Origin: Branchiostoma floridae
Taxonomy: Eukaryota > Chordata > Leptocardii > Amphioxiformes > Branchiostomatidae
Assembly: GCF_000003815.2 (NCBI RefSeq)
Contig: NC_049986.1
Span: forward strand, 14,397,933 to 14,461,932
DNA: 64,000 nt
Direction of reading: 5' to 3'
Position numbers and translations under genes: made by a program. The notes under the pieces were generated by a model. It worked only from the letters and a program-made list of their open reading frames with translations, had not been told where the DNA came from and searched no databases. The first letter of the stretch is position 1, and each line of letters opens with the position of its first letter. Of this stretch, positions 50,020 to 64,000 are shown one piece after another.

Positions 50020-50215
50020 GCCTACTTTTTATGGGCTCAATTTTCCTTGTTGAACATGGTGTAAGATGTGCGGATATGGACGCCAGTCTCGGCAGAGGAG
50101 CCGTTAGATGGGTCGGAGTTATACACCCAAATGCGTACAGATATAGTGACATAGTGTAAGGATATATGTGGATATCACCCGCTTTCCCTTGCAACTATAA
50201 CACTGTGGTTTAATC
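50020..50215. repeat. Extra partial copy of the long inverted arm
   Basis: Follows the right arm of the 47945-49710 element in the same orientation. Shared blocks include GGACGCC followed by a GAGGAGCC-like word, CGTACA, GTGGATATCACC and TTCCCTTGCAACT. It suggests a nested or tandem insertion of the same family. Confidence 0.5.
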
Positions 50216-51071
50216 ATGGGTGAGGCCCAGCTAGCCAGAGTGCCATTAAATCACCATGGCGAATTTCGCAATTTTCCCACTGGATTAGCGTGAAGAACAA
50301 AAGGGTGTCTGAGGCGATGGAAACCAGATTTTGTTTCTCTTAATTATATTCCAGATCATATTTCATGCCTTTAACATATTGATCAGTTTTTGTCCGCTTG
50401 GACTTGATTACGGCTTGGCGTTGCTAGGCGACGAGGATACACTCCCTACTGTGAGAAATCCACCTTAAGATTAAAAATAAACGGTGCCAAATTTCCAAGT
50501 GGCAGAATTCGTCTGAGGCAGATCTACGACCGGAAATTAAACGAAAGGCTTGACGTTCAGGGTAACCACTTGATCGCTTCCATGTAAACCAAAGCGTTCA
50601 ACTTACTCGTTTTTAGGAGAAATGAACAAGACCTTATTTCTGTAGGTGAAAACTGATCAGTGTTCCTTTGAGTGATTAAATTTTTCATTCTGATGTGGAA
50701 TAATGGTAAACGTTAAGACAAACGGTTACAAACCTATTGTGCGTGTGCTGAGACCTGTATTTTCCATGACTACACACAAATGACATAACAACGCACGGTC
50801 ACGTTATAAGAAATCTTGTAAACAATTCAGAAATCAACAAAAATACTACAAATACCTGCCAATATACCGATATATTCCACCTTTAAAAAACTAGAGCTTC
50901 CGTGCTGATTTAATTTCTGTGACAGAGCCACAGCGGTCAAGTGTAAGGGCGATGGGTCATGGCATAGTGACCGCCCTTGGTGACCGCCCTGAGGGGTAAA
51001 CTCAAAAGCCAACTACCGTAAAACATGATTGTTATGACACGTCACAAATCTGGAACACGTCGAACGCACCG

Positions 51072-51106
51072 ATTGGTCACGGTCTTTGTGCCGTCACCAT
51101 GGCGAC
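51072..51106. promoter_or_regulatory. Alpha-tubulin promoter: inverted CCAAT box and RFX X-box-like palindrome
   Basis: ATTGG lies at 51072-51076 and GTCACCATGGCGAC at 51093-51106, about 195 bp upstream of the tubulin ATG. Both half-sites of the palindrome fit the RFX half-site GTNRCC, with a 2-base spacer. RFX factors drive ciliary genes in animals, so ciliated-cell expression is a reasonable guess. No TATA box is evident. A weaker X-box-like GTTGCTAGGCGAC lies at 50420-50432. Confidence 0.5.
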
Positions 51107-51288
51107 GACCGAGTGTTGTTACGCGTTCCAAACGTTCATATTCGACGCCCGTTTCTAACGACGCAGTTCATTTTTCAGTTGACTCAGATTCGTTAGACAT
51201 CTAAGTTCAACCGCTCCGTTCATTTTTCGTTCAATTTTTGTTTTATTTCCTCCGTTTTCCTCTTCCGTCGTCAAGACAGCCAAGAACA

Positions 51289-56189
<4,901 letters not shown>

Positions 56190-56347
56190 TTTGTTCCATC
56201 CTCAGTAGCCTTTAGTACCATTACAAACATGGCATGTTAGACTCCACAAAAAGTTAACATTGTGATTTGGAACATAATCGGAGCCTAAAAGTACATGTCA
56301 AAAAAGAAAATGATTTCTTTCAATTTTTCACGTTTTTCTACAGCATA

Positions 56348-56353
56348 AATAAA
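56348..56353 (+). terminator. Poly(A) signal of alpha-tubulin
   Basis: AATAAA 159 bases after the stop codon, in a good position for a short 3' UTR. A TG/T-rich stretch follows. Confidence 0.8.
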
Positions 56354-56607
56354 GGTTTTGAAAACACACTGCCTGTCTTTATAGTCATCTTTCAAACTAT
56401 TCTAATTTTGGTATAATTCAGATAAAAGGTTCCTAAGTAAATGTTATTTTACAAGACAATGTCTAGTGAGTGCACATTACCAGAATGGCAAACTAATACA
56501 CCTAGCAGTCTCACTTACAGGTAAGACTACAGCCTTTATTTAGCCTTGATAAAAGCTAGAACAAAACTAGAATAAACTAGGACAACATATGCTTGGAGAG
56601 AGTATGT

Positions 56608-56613
56608 TTTATT
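56608..56613 (-). terminator. Candidate poly(A) signal of OGG1
   Basis: AATAAA on the minus strand, 65 bases past the OGG1 stop codon. Another lies at 56535-56540. The two convergent genes would then end only about 200 bp apart. Confidence 0.55.
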
Positions 56614-56677
56614 GCTAAATCATACTATGAGGTAGTACATGGAAATCATGCTGTATGGTCACATCTTTGAGATGACG

Positions 56678-59600
56678 TCATCTGGACTTTTTCTTCTTCA
56701 TCGACTTCTGTGAAAGGGAAAGAGAGAGATTAGTTTGTAGAATACTACTTTAGAAATGGAGCATGCTGTATACATGACATGCTTTATCACAAAATGCAAA
56801 GGTTAACTAAATGATGCTCCTTTAGTTCTCACCTTTATGTCTCCTTTTTTCTCTGGGGAAGACTTCAGCTCCTGAAACTTACGGAGATCAGCAGCAAAAA
56901 GGACCTGGGAAAGGTTGAACAAAAAGCGTATCAATTCAACAACATACGGACCAGTTTAAGTACCTACATGTGACTAAGGATAAATCCCAGACTTGAGTTT
57001 TTTTACCATGTCTATAACCGGGTTTGAACATAGGAACAGGACTTACTGAATGTGCCCAACCAGCATAGGGGCCCCACAACTGTCTGAAGAAGTCACCTGG
57101 AAGGTAAAGACAGACAGTTATGAAAAAAGGCATCCAATCAAACCTAAACAAGTGATCACCTCAACAGAAGGGCCCTCTGAGCAATGTGACCACTTTTGGT
57201 AGTCCCTTAGATAGTTTCTTCTATACAAGAATCCTGTCTATAGTGACTACCTGTACACATAAAACAATTCTAGCAGCCCCCAACAGTCTTCTTGGGCAGC
57301 TTTGATTGTATCAGGAAGAAAGGTATCTCTGAAATGGCATTCTGCAGATTTTTACTGGTCTTAAAATGTATGCTGTACTTTTATACAAAGTCTGTTCTGC
57401 AAAATAAATAATTCCAGACTTTATCTGTAATACTATTAGTTCTCCCCACCTATTTCCTTGTAGGTTTTGTCAGTGAGTGTTTTTGTTGTGCCCAGTTTGT
57501 GCTTGTAGTCTCTGTTGACTATCTGCCAGACATGCGTGTCCACTGGGATGGCTCCTGTCTTATCCATGGACATCAGGCACACACAGTCTGCTACCTGACA
57601 AGCAGAAAATAACAATCATATGCTTGTCAATATTTCAATCAGGTTTTGCACACAACCACATTAGCCTGGGTACCATCCGGATAACGTTAGTAGTTTGCTC
57701 TGACTTTTATCATACACTCATTGCTGATATTCACTTATTAACTGATGTCACCACCAAACGATTTTAATTCACAGTTCCCCAGAAGGGTAGCAGAAGCGAA
57801 TATAGGAGTGAACTACTATCCGGATGGTACCCAGGCTACTACCAACAAGAAACATTGGTTTCAAGTTTCAACATACCAGTTCTATAGTGAAAACTGATAG
57901 GTTTGGGCTATTGATAGGGCTTGGTGCTGCCCTTCTTTGTGGTAAACAACTTAATGCAGCCAAGGCATTACTCATTAAAAGAGTGTCATTTTGAGAAAGA
58001 GTGCCATTTTGAGAAGCATATTCTATTCTTCAAAACTTTCTATGGGGTGGAAGAAACAAATTTCCCACCTTTGCTCCAACCCCACTGAGCTTTATGAGTT
58101 CAGCTTTAGCCTCTTCATAAGGCAGTGTCCTGAGGTTATACAGCCAACTCTCTCCCCCCTGCTTCATAATGTACTGGGCTGTCTCAGAGATGTACCGTGC
58201 TCTGGAAGGAACAGGGAGGAAAGGTCTGTGAAAAAACCATTCCACTATGGAGAGCTAAAAAAAAAATTTAAAATGTACTACCAGCCAAGAATAAACAAGA
58301 CAATGTGTTTTGATGATATTCATTTAAGGTGATGATGATGATGTTCGTCCATCGGGAGTCAATGAGTACTTAGGTACTTAGCCCATATTAGACAGGAATG
58401 TGACAAGTTAGTAGATTACTGTTGTACAAATACAACAGTAATCTACTGCAATATTCTGATTATATCTGTGCTGTATCATGAACAGCTGCTAAAAGTTTTT
58501 CCAATGCAACTGACACTTCCAAGATGTCAGAAAGCTATGAATATTAAGACTTAGAGTCCTTACATTTTCTGAAATGACTCTCTGAGTAGAACTAGAAGCT
58601 GATGCAAAGTCTTGAGGTTAAAGCCTTAGTATGACTATGAGGTTTAACCTACCTGTAACCAAAACCCAGTTTCCTCAGCCTTTCCTCCACACCTTTCCCA
58701 GCTAGAGCCGACACAGTGGGAAAGGCGTAGTACGTCACCCCGCACACTTCACACAGCTGCGCGCTGTACGCCTCACACAGTCGCTCCACCATGCCACTGA
58801 TCCGTGAGATGTGGTTATTGGAGGAACAGATGAAGGAGAAGAGGTTTTCCACCGGGTCCTGTCTCAACATACGGATCCCTGGAATAGAGGGAACAGTCAT
58901 GATAATTTTGATTCTATGATACGTGAATCAACATAGTTACATGAATGATGCTCCCGTATAATTGACTGATTGACAGGTAAGTGATAGAAGAAAGCAAGGA
59001 CTTAGTTGCATCTTGATTAAGTTGGGGACTAGTATACATGTCACCAAGTACAATAATTGGTGGATTGAGCGTATGAATATAACAATACTTAGGGTCAGTG
59101 ATTAATCTGAGTTTGTCATTATTGGTCACAGAATCTGTTCTAAAGGGTATGATCATTCGTTCGTTCGTTCGTCCCATAGCCTTTTAATCAGCCGTGGGCT
59201 GATTAATCAGCCGTAGGGGCAGCACAACATGTTGTGCTGTATCAATAGGCATTTTTTAGTCCCCTGGTGGCGCCTATCTCCTCTCCGGGGGGTATGATCA
59301 TGAAGGCACATAAAACTATTTGGAGCAGCACTTTGTATAGAAGACCACTTGGAAAACATACAAACCATGTACCTGTAAAGTTGGGTGACACTTGTTTGAA
59401 GTGTGGATCATCCTTACACCACTGTTCATACAGATCTGTTAGCTTCACGTCCAGCTGGAAATAGTCTCGCAGGATAGAGACCTCAATATTTTCCTCTGCT
59501 AAACCATCTTCTGTCTTCAGAGTTATCTCCTCTCCATCTTCTGTTTTTATCTTTGTCACTTTTGTATTTGAAGTCATAGCTTGTGTCATCATCTTGGGCT

Positions 59601-61427
59601 GCTCTTTTGTAGCAGCTTTTTCATCTGATTTGATTTTCTTCTCAACTATCCCATTGTTGGACTCAATCGGAGTATTGCTTTTCCTCTTCTGTTTCTTCCT
59701 CCCAGGCCGGGAAGGCAAGGGTTGGTTGTCTACATGTCCGATAACCTGATAGAGGATGTGTGTGTCTGTTTGTGACAGTCTCCAGACACGCCCAGCCAGC
59801 ACCCCGGTAAGTGCACCTTGTATCTTCGCCCATCTGTAAACAGCAAAACAGTGGACATTTATTGACAATGACAAAGTAAGAGTGTATGGTTCATGAAAAA
59901 GTACTGTATAAAGATTATAAAGGGTATAGATGAAAAAAGTAATACATTTATAACTAATGCAGTACTATCTGGTAGTAGTACCCTTGCCCTTACCAAGGAG
60001 GTTACCAAGGAAGCTCATACATAACGGGAGGGGTCCAAAGTCCGGTAGGGGTCCAAAGTCCGGTAGGATTTTAAAATCATTTTTGCTGAGATATGCATAA
60101 GTGTCTGCACATAATAAGTGCAACTTGTTATTAACTAAACCTTGTTGTAAATAACTGAAAAGTCAGAGTATGTGTCCAAGTTGGTAAGCCCCAACAGATA
60201 ACGATTGAAAAAAGTACACAAGTTTGACGCCTTCCGTGCATGCTGACGAGCGAACATATCGAGAACATGGCCCGGGAAACTATTAAATAATTCATCGTCA
60301 AATACGAAATGTGAAAAGATACCACCACAGATGAGAAGGCTATCTATAAAACTTCCTAAATAAGCACAGCTATGCCATGTCTTTGCTTTTATAGTTGGAT
60401 AATCGGAGCTGAATTATGACGCATGTTCACGGCCCTGTCAACCCCGCCATCTTTGTCAATCACCTATGAAGGAAGCCGAGCGATGCTCAACATGATGGAG
60501 TTAGTCAACCCGTCAGTAGAGTACCAATCATTCAAGAAAATCGATCCCTACCGACTAAAGAAATCCTGTAGTCATTTCTGCTGTTAAAAACGAGGTTGAA
60601 GCAGGAAATACAGAAGCCGAAAGTGAAAAAGTGTAATCGCAGGCAGACGTAAACAAAGTGCCGCCATTTTTATTTTTGGCGACAGGTTGGTTTCACCGTG
60701 AGAGGTTTCCTTGTAAGTAAACGTATTTAAATATGCATCGTAATTCAAAATATTGCATATATTTGTGACAAAAAATAGTATTGCAGAAGCTTAGTGTTAT
60801 TTTGCATGCATAGGATGCTTAAAGATATGCAGAGATGGATTGGTTGTTGACTTATCGGAGTTTGGACCCCCTTTTTTGTGTTAGAACGTTCCACTGAAAC
60901 GCAAGTCCAAACCTGCCAAAACTTTCGCGCGCTGTCAAAGTAAAGTTCGGAATGCTGCCGTTAAAGGAAACATATGTCTGCACAGCTTAAATCACAGTTA
61001 TATGGTTGTTAACAAGATCTTAAATTGTTTTTGATGGGTTCTCAGGAAAACGTACGATGACAAAAGCCATGCGCATTCACTTACAACAGTTACCGGACAT
61101 TGGATCCCCCCCGTTAATGTATAAACTCCTTGCCATAGATTTCTCGGCACTTTTGTCTCACTCTCACATTTATAATTTGGCAGGCCACTCTCCTACCGAC
61201 AAAAAAACTGCATGTAATATACTTGTATTGTGTTTTTTCATCACAGAATATTGAGTCAAAAGGAGGCATATGGTTTTTTAACAACCAAAATAAAGCTTCA
61301 AAGATACCAAAATCAGCCCCGCCCCCCTCCCCACATGTATTCACCTGAAAGACTGGCCGCAAGCGAGCGTCAGACCCAGATCCAGCTCCGCTTTACTGCA
61401 AGGAAACGCCCTCCAGAAAGTAGCCAT
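56678..61427 (-). CDS. OGG1: OGG1, 8-oxoguanine DNA glycosylase/AP lyase
   Basis: Eight coding exons on the minus strand: 61345-61427, 59373-59833, 58653-58878, 58069-58201, 57450-57594, 57047-57096, 56833-56904 and 56678-56707. They join in phase to 399 residues. The enzyme cuts 8-oxoguanine paired with C from DNA in base-excision repair. Exon 1 encodes [16 protein letters not shown]-type sequence, the OGG1 N-terminal signature. CSSNN and the helix-hairpin-helix [11 protein letters not shown] follow, with catalytic Lys301 (human Lys249) and Asp320 in IPVDTH (human Asp268). [12 protein letters not shown] lies near the end, and the tail is KKKKSR. A TGA precedes the ATG directly in frame. An acidic/basic insert of about 75 residues (roughly 70-145), absent from the human protein, carries GRKKQKRK and two IKTE/LKTE motifs. 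Confidence 0.95.
57662..57838. mobile_element. 177-bp copy of the TAGCCTGGGTACC element in OGG1 intron 5
   Basis: It has the same ends as the element at 41997 (TAGCCTGGGTACCATCCGGA and complement) and shares interior sequence (the ACCAAACG block and GGTAGCAGAAGCGAA), but lacks about 250 bp of the centre. The flanking bases do not form an exact 9-bp duplication, so this copy is older or rearranged. It lies in OGG1 intron 5. Confidence 0.85.
58411..58446. repeat. Perfect 16-bp hairpin with 4-base loop
   Basis: GTAGATTACTGTTGTA, loop CAAA, then the exact complement. It lies in OGG1 intron 3. It could be a tiny foldback remnant, or it could form a cruciform or RNA hairpin. Confidence 0.85.
59158..59239. 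repeat. CGTT repeat followed by two palindromes in OGG1 intron 2
   Basis: Four CGTT-type units (about 59158-59172) are followed by AATCAGCCGTGGGCTGATT, whose AATCAGCC and GGCTGATT arms pair, and the start of a third copy of that arm. The perfect 20-bp palindrome CAGCACAACATGTTGTGCTG follows at 59220-59239. The function is unknown. Confidence 0.7.
59834..61344 (-). other. Intron 1 of OGG1
   Basis: Joins exon 1 (donor G|GTGAAT) to exon 2 (acceptor TTTACAG). It contains a tandem duplication of GGGGTCCAAAGTCCGGTA at about 60032-60066. Two reverse YY1-like GCCAT motifs near 60448 and 60662 are preserved in G+C-richer patches. I see no exon I can support. Confidence 0.7.
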
Positions 61428-61776
61428 TCAGTCATAGGCAGTGTACTTTCTCCCAGTGTTAAATATTTCGCGCAAAGCCTTCAGAATCACGAAATCTCAA
61501 GTTTTTATGCACACCATCTATTTGTTCTCGCGATGTTTTGTAAAACGAGATAGCACGAGGTTAGAGGGTCGCAGCGCATCCAAACATACCAGAATAACAT
61601 TACATACTTTACAGAAATTGTTGCATTGTCAGGAAATATTAGAAACAAAAATAATAAGTGCACACTAATGATATAGATTTATAATATCAAATGCCTTTAA
61701 TACCTCTAAAATATTATAATTTCTTTTCAAATGGTCTTCTGAAAATGGACGTATTTATGGTTTTGATGCGGTGCAA

Positions 61777-61810
61777 GTCGCTAGGTAACCATGTAATCAA
61801 AGATGGCGGC
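61777..61810. promoter_or_regulatory. X-box-like and YY1 motifs upstream of OGG1
   Basis: GTCGCTAGGTAAC at 61777-61789 fits an RFX X-box with one mismatch (right half exact). It is followed by a consensus YY1 site, AAGATGGCGGC, at 61800-61810. YY1 sites of this form usually lie at transcription starts. It may be a shared promoter for OGG1 (ATG 370 bp away on the minus strand) and the plus-strand gene to the right. The ATG in the YY1 site opens only a 15-codon frame. Confidence 0.45.
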
Positions 61811-62926
61811 ATTTGATCATTTGAACATTCTGCAACAAGATCGTCCATAAAAGCACCGTTTTCTGACGCAGGACAAAATTTCAGGTACGTAAAATCCAGC
61901 GACGAAGTTGAAAGATACTGCACTAACGTTGTATTTCCCTTTTTTGGCCATCGTCTGTGTTTTGAGTGACATTTTACCCTCTGTTAAAGTTTTGAGATCG
62001 TCGAACCATAACACTGACTGACTGGGCACGCGTTCCTATGGTAGTCGACGGTTAATATGTTGATCCTGTGTGTTCTTTACAAAACTTCAGATTCCCCCAA
62101 ACACATGTCAAAGTGCATTACAATCTGCTACTTGCAATTTTCAATTTAAAGAGTGGGTGCAACTCTACAGGGCCCTAGAAAAATAGATACCGTTGAAAGT
62201 GTGCTGCACCACATGTACGGACGTCCAATACCTGTACGCAGATCCTAGAGGTCATTCACATAACTAGTACATGTTTATACGATCTTCTACGAAAGGGTGC
62301 CTTCTATTTCCTCTAAAACAGCTCAAAACAGGCAGTTACAAGTACAAATAGATAAATGATGATCTATGCGGCTTCTTAATCTTCCAGTTGTGCCCTTGTT
62401 GGTAACCGTGTTGTCAATCTCTTTGAGTTTGACAATTTTGGACTTCTTGACATACTAGTATTTCCAGATATCCTTTCCAGTATCGATCAGTCTCGGGACC
62501 ACACATTAGGAAAGATACCTCGAAATGCTATATTTTGACTTATTCTGTTGAGTTCTAGAATGTATTAACTCCTTACGTGATTCAGTAACGTTACTGGTAC
62601 AGCAAGCAGAGTGTTTTGACTTTTCTTCAGTCACAAGTTTTCTTGTTGTTTTTGATTGTTAAAATCATCTGTCACATGTACCCAACATCAACCAACAGTT
62701 TTTGTGTCTTTAAACACAATAACTAAAAATCAAAGTGTGGTTTCAATGTAGCCTTTAGTCAGTCGTATTTTTTCTGAAGATGAAATATTACGACAGAAGC
62801 AATCTTAAAAGTAAAATAACTGTAGACACCTTTCCATGAGTGCTACTTTTTTTTGCTTTGGGTAAACATGAAGCTTAACTATTTAACCTACTTGGCTTAA
62901 ATGAAAGACTGTTTTTTTTCTTGAAG
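61811..62926. other. Stretch between the OGG1 upstream region and the last gene
   Basis: No exon I can support. A donor-like CAG|GTACGT at about 61893 on the plus strand could end a 5' untranslated exon of the rightmost gene. On the minus strand, ATGTCACTCAAAACACAG near 61960 opens a short basic frame that ends at a GTTAGT donor-like site. Neither can be joined to anything with confidence. Confidence 0.4.
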
Positions 62927-64000
62927 GCAACAGAGTTACGTCTCATAGTGTCAGGTTCCATAGCTACTATCATTTCAGCACCTCCATCCTTCCTGTTTGG
63001 AAAAATACAATTACTGCCTTATAACTGGGAACAAGTAATGCTATTCTGCCGTGTAATTACAAGTTAAATCAGATTACTGTGTTCACAATGCTCAGAAGCC
63101 CAACACTGTGCAAACAGCTTCAACAAGGTGCCGACAACAGGCGTCAGAATAAATGAGTTTGTTTTTCACAGTTGTACACACACAATTCACACACGCTGAG
63201 ACTGATGCCAGATCCATCTGTCAGGTTTCCAGGGCAGTGGTGGAACGGCATCCGTGATGTTGACTTAGGCTGTAGCTTTATTCTCCTGTTTCTGATAACA
63301 CAGAATCGGAAACCAAACTCTCTGCTCTGGGCCACAATTGTTTTGTTTTCTTTACAAATAAGCTAATGTGTGGCATTGTTTTGTGTACAAACAACATTTA
63401 AGTTGACTGTAGCTGGTTGCTGTGAACTACCGTTGTTGGACACTCACTCTTGTGCTGCTTTTGTGTGGTACGTTAGTAGCTTGTGACAGATGTTTAGTTG
63501 AGTGCCTGTATGAGCTGGACCGAGGGTCAAAAATGGCACCAGTCTTCAGGAAGAAGCCGACAGTGGTAACACACGTGTGTAAAGGTGACATGAGCTCCTT
63601 TAATAGCACTTTGTTTCTGGTACTTTTGGACCCTATAGAAGGAGACGTAGCACTGTGTTCTCCCCAAGTACTTAGTGTGTTATTACTGCTTTCAGTACTT
63701 GTCCTCAGACACAGTACCAGGCATATAGTGCAGAACAATTTTTTGTTTCTACCTGACAAGTTTTGGTTTTTCTGTCTGCTGACTTGTGTATGCTTTGAGA
63801 AGAAGATTCTACTTGCGATTGAGAGTCTGACCATAATCAACAAAATTTCATTTTTGTTGCAGAATGCACTGGTGAGAGCATCCACCCAACCATGTTGAGT
63901 ATTCCTGACTGGGTAAGAGGGCGCACGGCAGACACTCCAAAGTCACTGCTGTCTCGCTCACGGTTTGATCGATTACGAGAAAACGATGTCATACGTACAG
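62927..64000 (+). CDS. Unidentified gene, partial: four phase-compatible exons running off the window
   Basis: Exons 62927-63034, 63172-63224, 63490-63584 and 63863 to beyond 64000 have good acceptors with pyrimidine tracts. The three internal donors are CAA|GTAATG, GTCAG|GTTTCC and AAAG|GTGACA. Phases join exactly (0, then AG|A, then G|AA) to give 131 residues without a stop. Recognisable stretches are SAPPSFLFGKIQLLPYNWEQ, RLMPDPSVRCLVECLYELDR, a Cys pair in THVCKECTGE, and a basic SLLSRSRFDRLREND. I do not recognise the family. The 5' end is missing, and a promoter near 61.8 kb is possible. The introns are short (137, 265 and 278 bp). The short-intron, four-exon phase agreement is the main evidence that this is real. 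Confidence 0.6.

Larger units (their letters stand above)
45127..51288. other. Intergenic region between TTLL11-like and alpha-tubulin genes
   Basis: No supported protein exon. It should contain the TTLL11 3' UTR, an 11-G run at 45373-45383, a 220-bp foldback element, a large inverted repeat with an extra partial copy, and the tubulin promoter. The open frames inside the inverted repeat occur on both arms and look like nothing known. Confidence 0.6.

Noticed and set aside
60131-60328. 65-codon minus-strand ORF between OGG1 exons 1 and 2
   Set aside because: Not needed: exon 1 and exon 2 join directly in phase, and this ORF shows no OGG1-like sequence.
62927-62960. ELRL-containing translation resembling the OGG1 N-terminal signature
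   Set aside because: It is on the plus strand while OGG1 is on the minus strand. The true OGG1 exon 1 is at 61345-61427, so the resemblance is chance.
63422-63489. Hydrophobic start (MNYRCW...) preceding the third exon of the unknown gene
   Set aside because: Looks like a signal peptide but lies before an acceptor, and the joined exons give a better, phase-exact solution.

Overview
The window looks like nuclear DNA of an invertebrate chordate, most likely an amphioxus (Branchiostoma). The genes are spliced, with GT-AG introns of about 0.1-5 kb, and their proteins are closest to chordate families. One gene encodes five homeodomains in one chain, a type I know mainly from the amphioxus Mux ('multi-homeobox') genes. 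The non-coding DNA is full of short foldback/TIR elements. A run of 177 Ns (3683-3859) shows it comes from a draft assembly. The species call is inference.

Layout. 1-11.15 kb: no convincing protein exon. This is the upstream flank of the homeobox gene and holds a cluster of caudal/posterior-Hox-type sites (TTTATKGC) plus an octamer/TAATTA pair close to the gene. 11.22-18.49 kb (+): the multi-homeodomain gene. One 5.85-kb coding exon carries homeodomains 1-4 and a third coding exon carries homeodomain 5 (three coding exons, 2201 aa). 18.5-28.7 kb: a probable long 3' UTR, then intergenic DNA with a 115-bp MITE that has a perfect 9-bp target duplication. 28.7-45.1 kb (+): a TTLL11-type tubulin polyglutamylase in seven coding exons (749 aa). 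Its introns contain a 1.55-kb element with TAA duplications, a 424-bp TIR element with a perfect 9-bp duplication, and smaller elements. 45.1-51.3 kb: intergenic, with a 220-bp foldback and a large inverted repeat of about 1.8 kb. 51.3-56.2 kb (+): alpha-tubulin, nine coding exons, 451 aa. 56.7-61.4 kb (-): OGG1, the 8-oxoguanine DNA glycosylase, eight coding exons, 399 aa, tail to tail with alpha-tubulin. 62.9-64.0 kb (+): four phase-compatible exons of an unidentified gene that runs off the window.

How the genes relate. An alpha-tubulin gene, whose product ends in a glutamate-rich tail with a final tyrosine, lies about 6 kb downstream of a gene for an enzyme family that adds glutamates to such tails. 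An RFX X-box-like palindrome about 195 bp upstream of the tubulin ATG suggests ciliary regulation. OGG1 is an unrelated base-excision-repair gene. The homeobox gene, with three CtBP-type motifs and an atypical last homeodomain, looks like a transcriptional repressor. All exon joins were worked out by hand from splice sites, reading phase and family resemblance. No alignment or transcript data were available.
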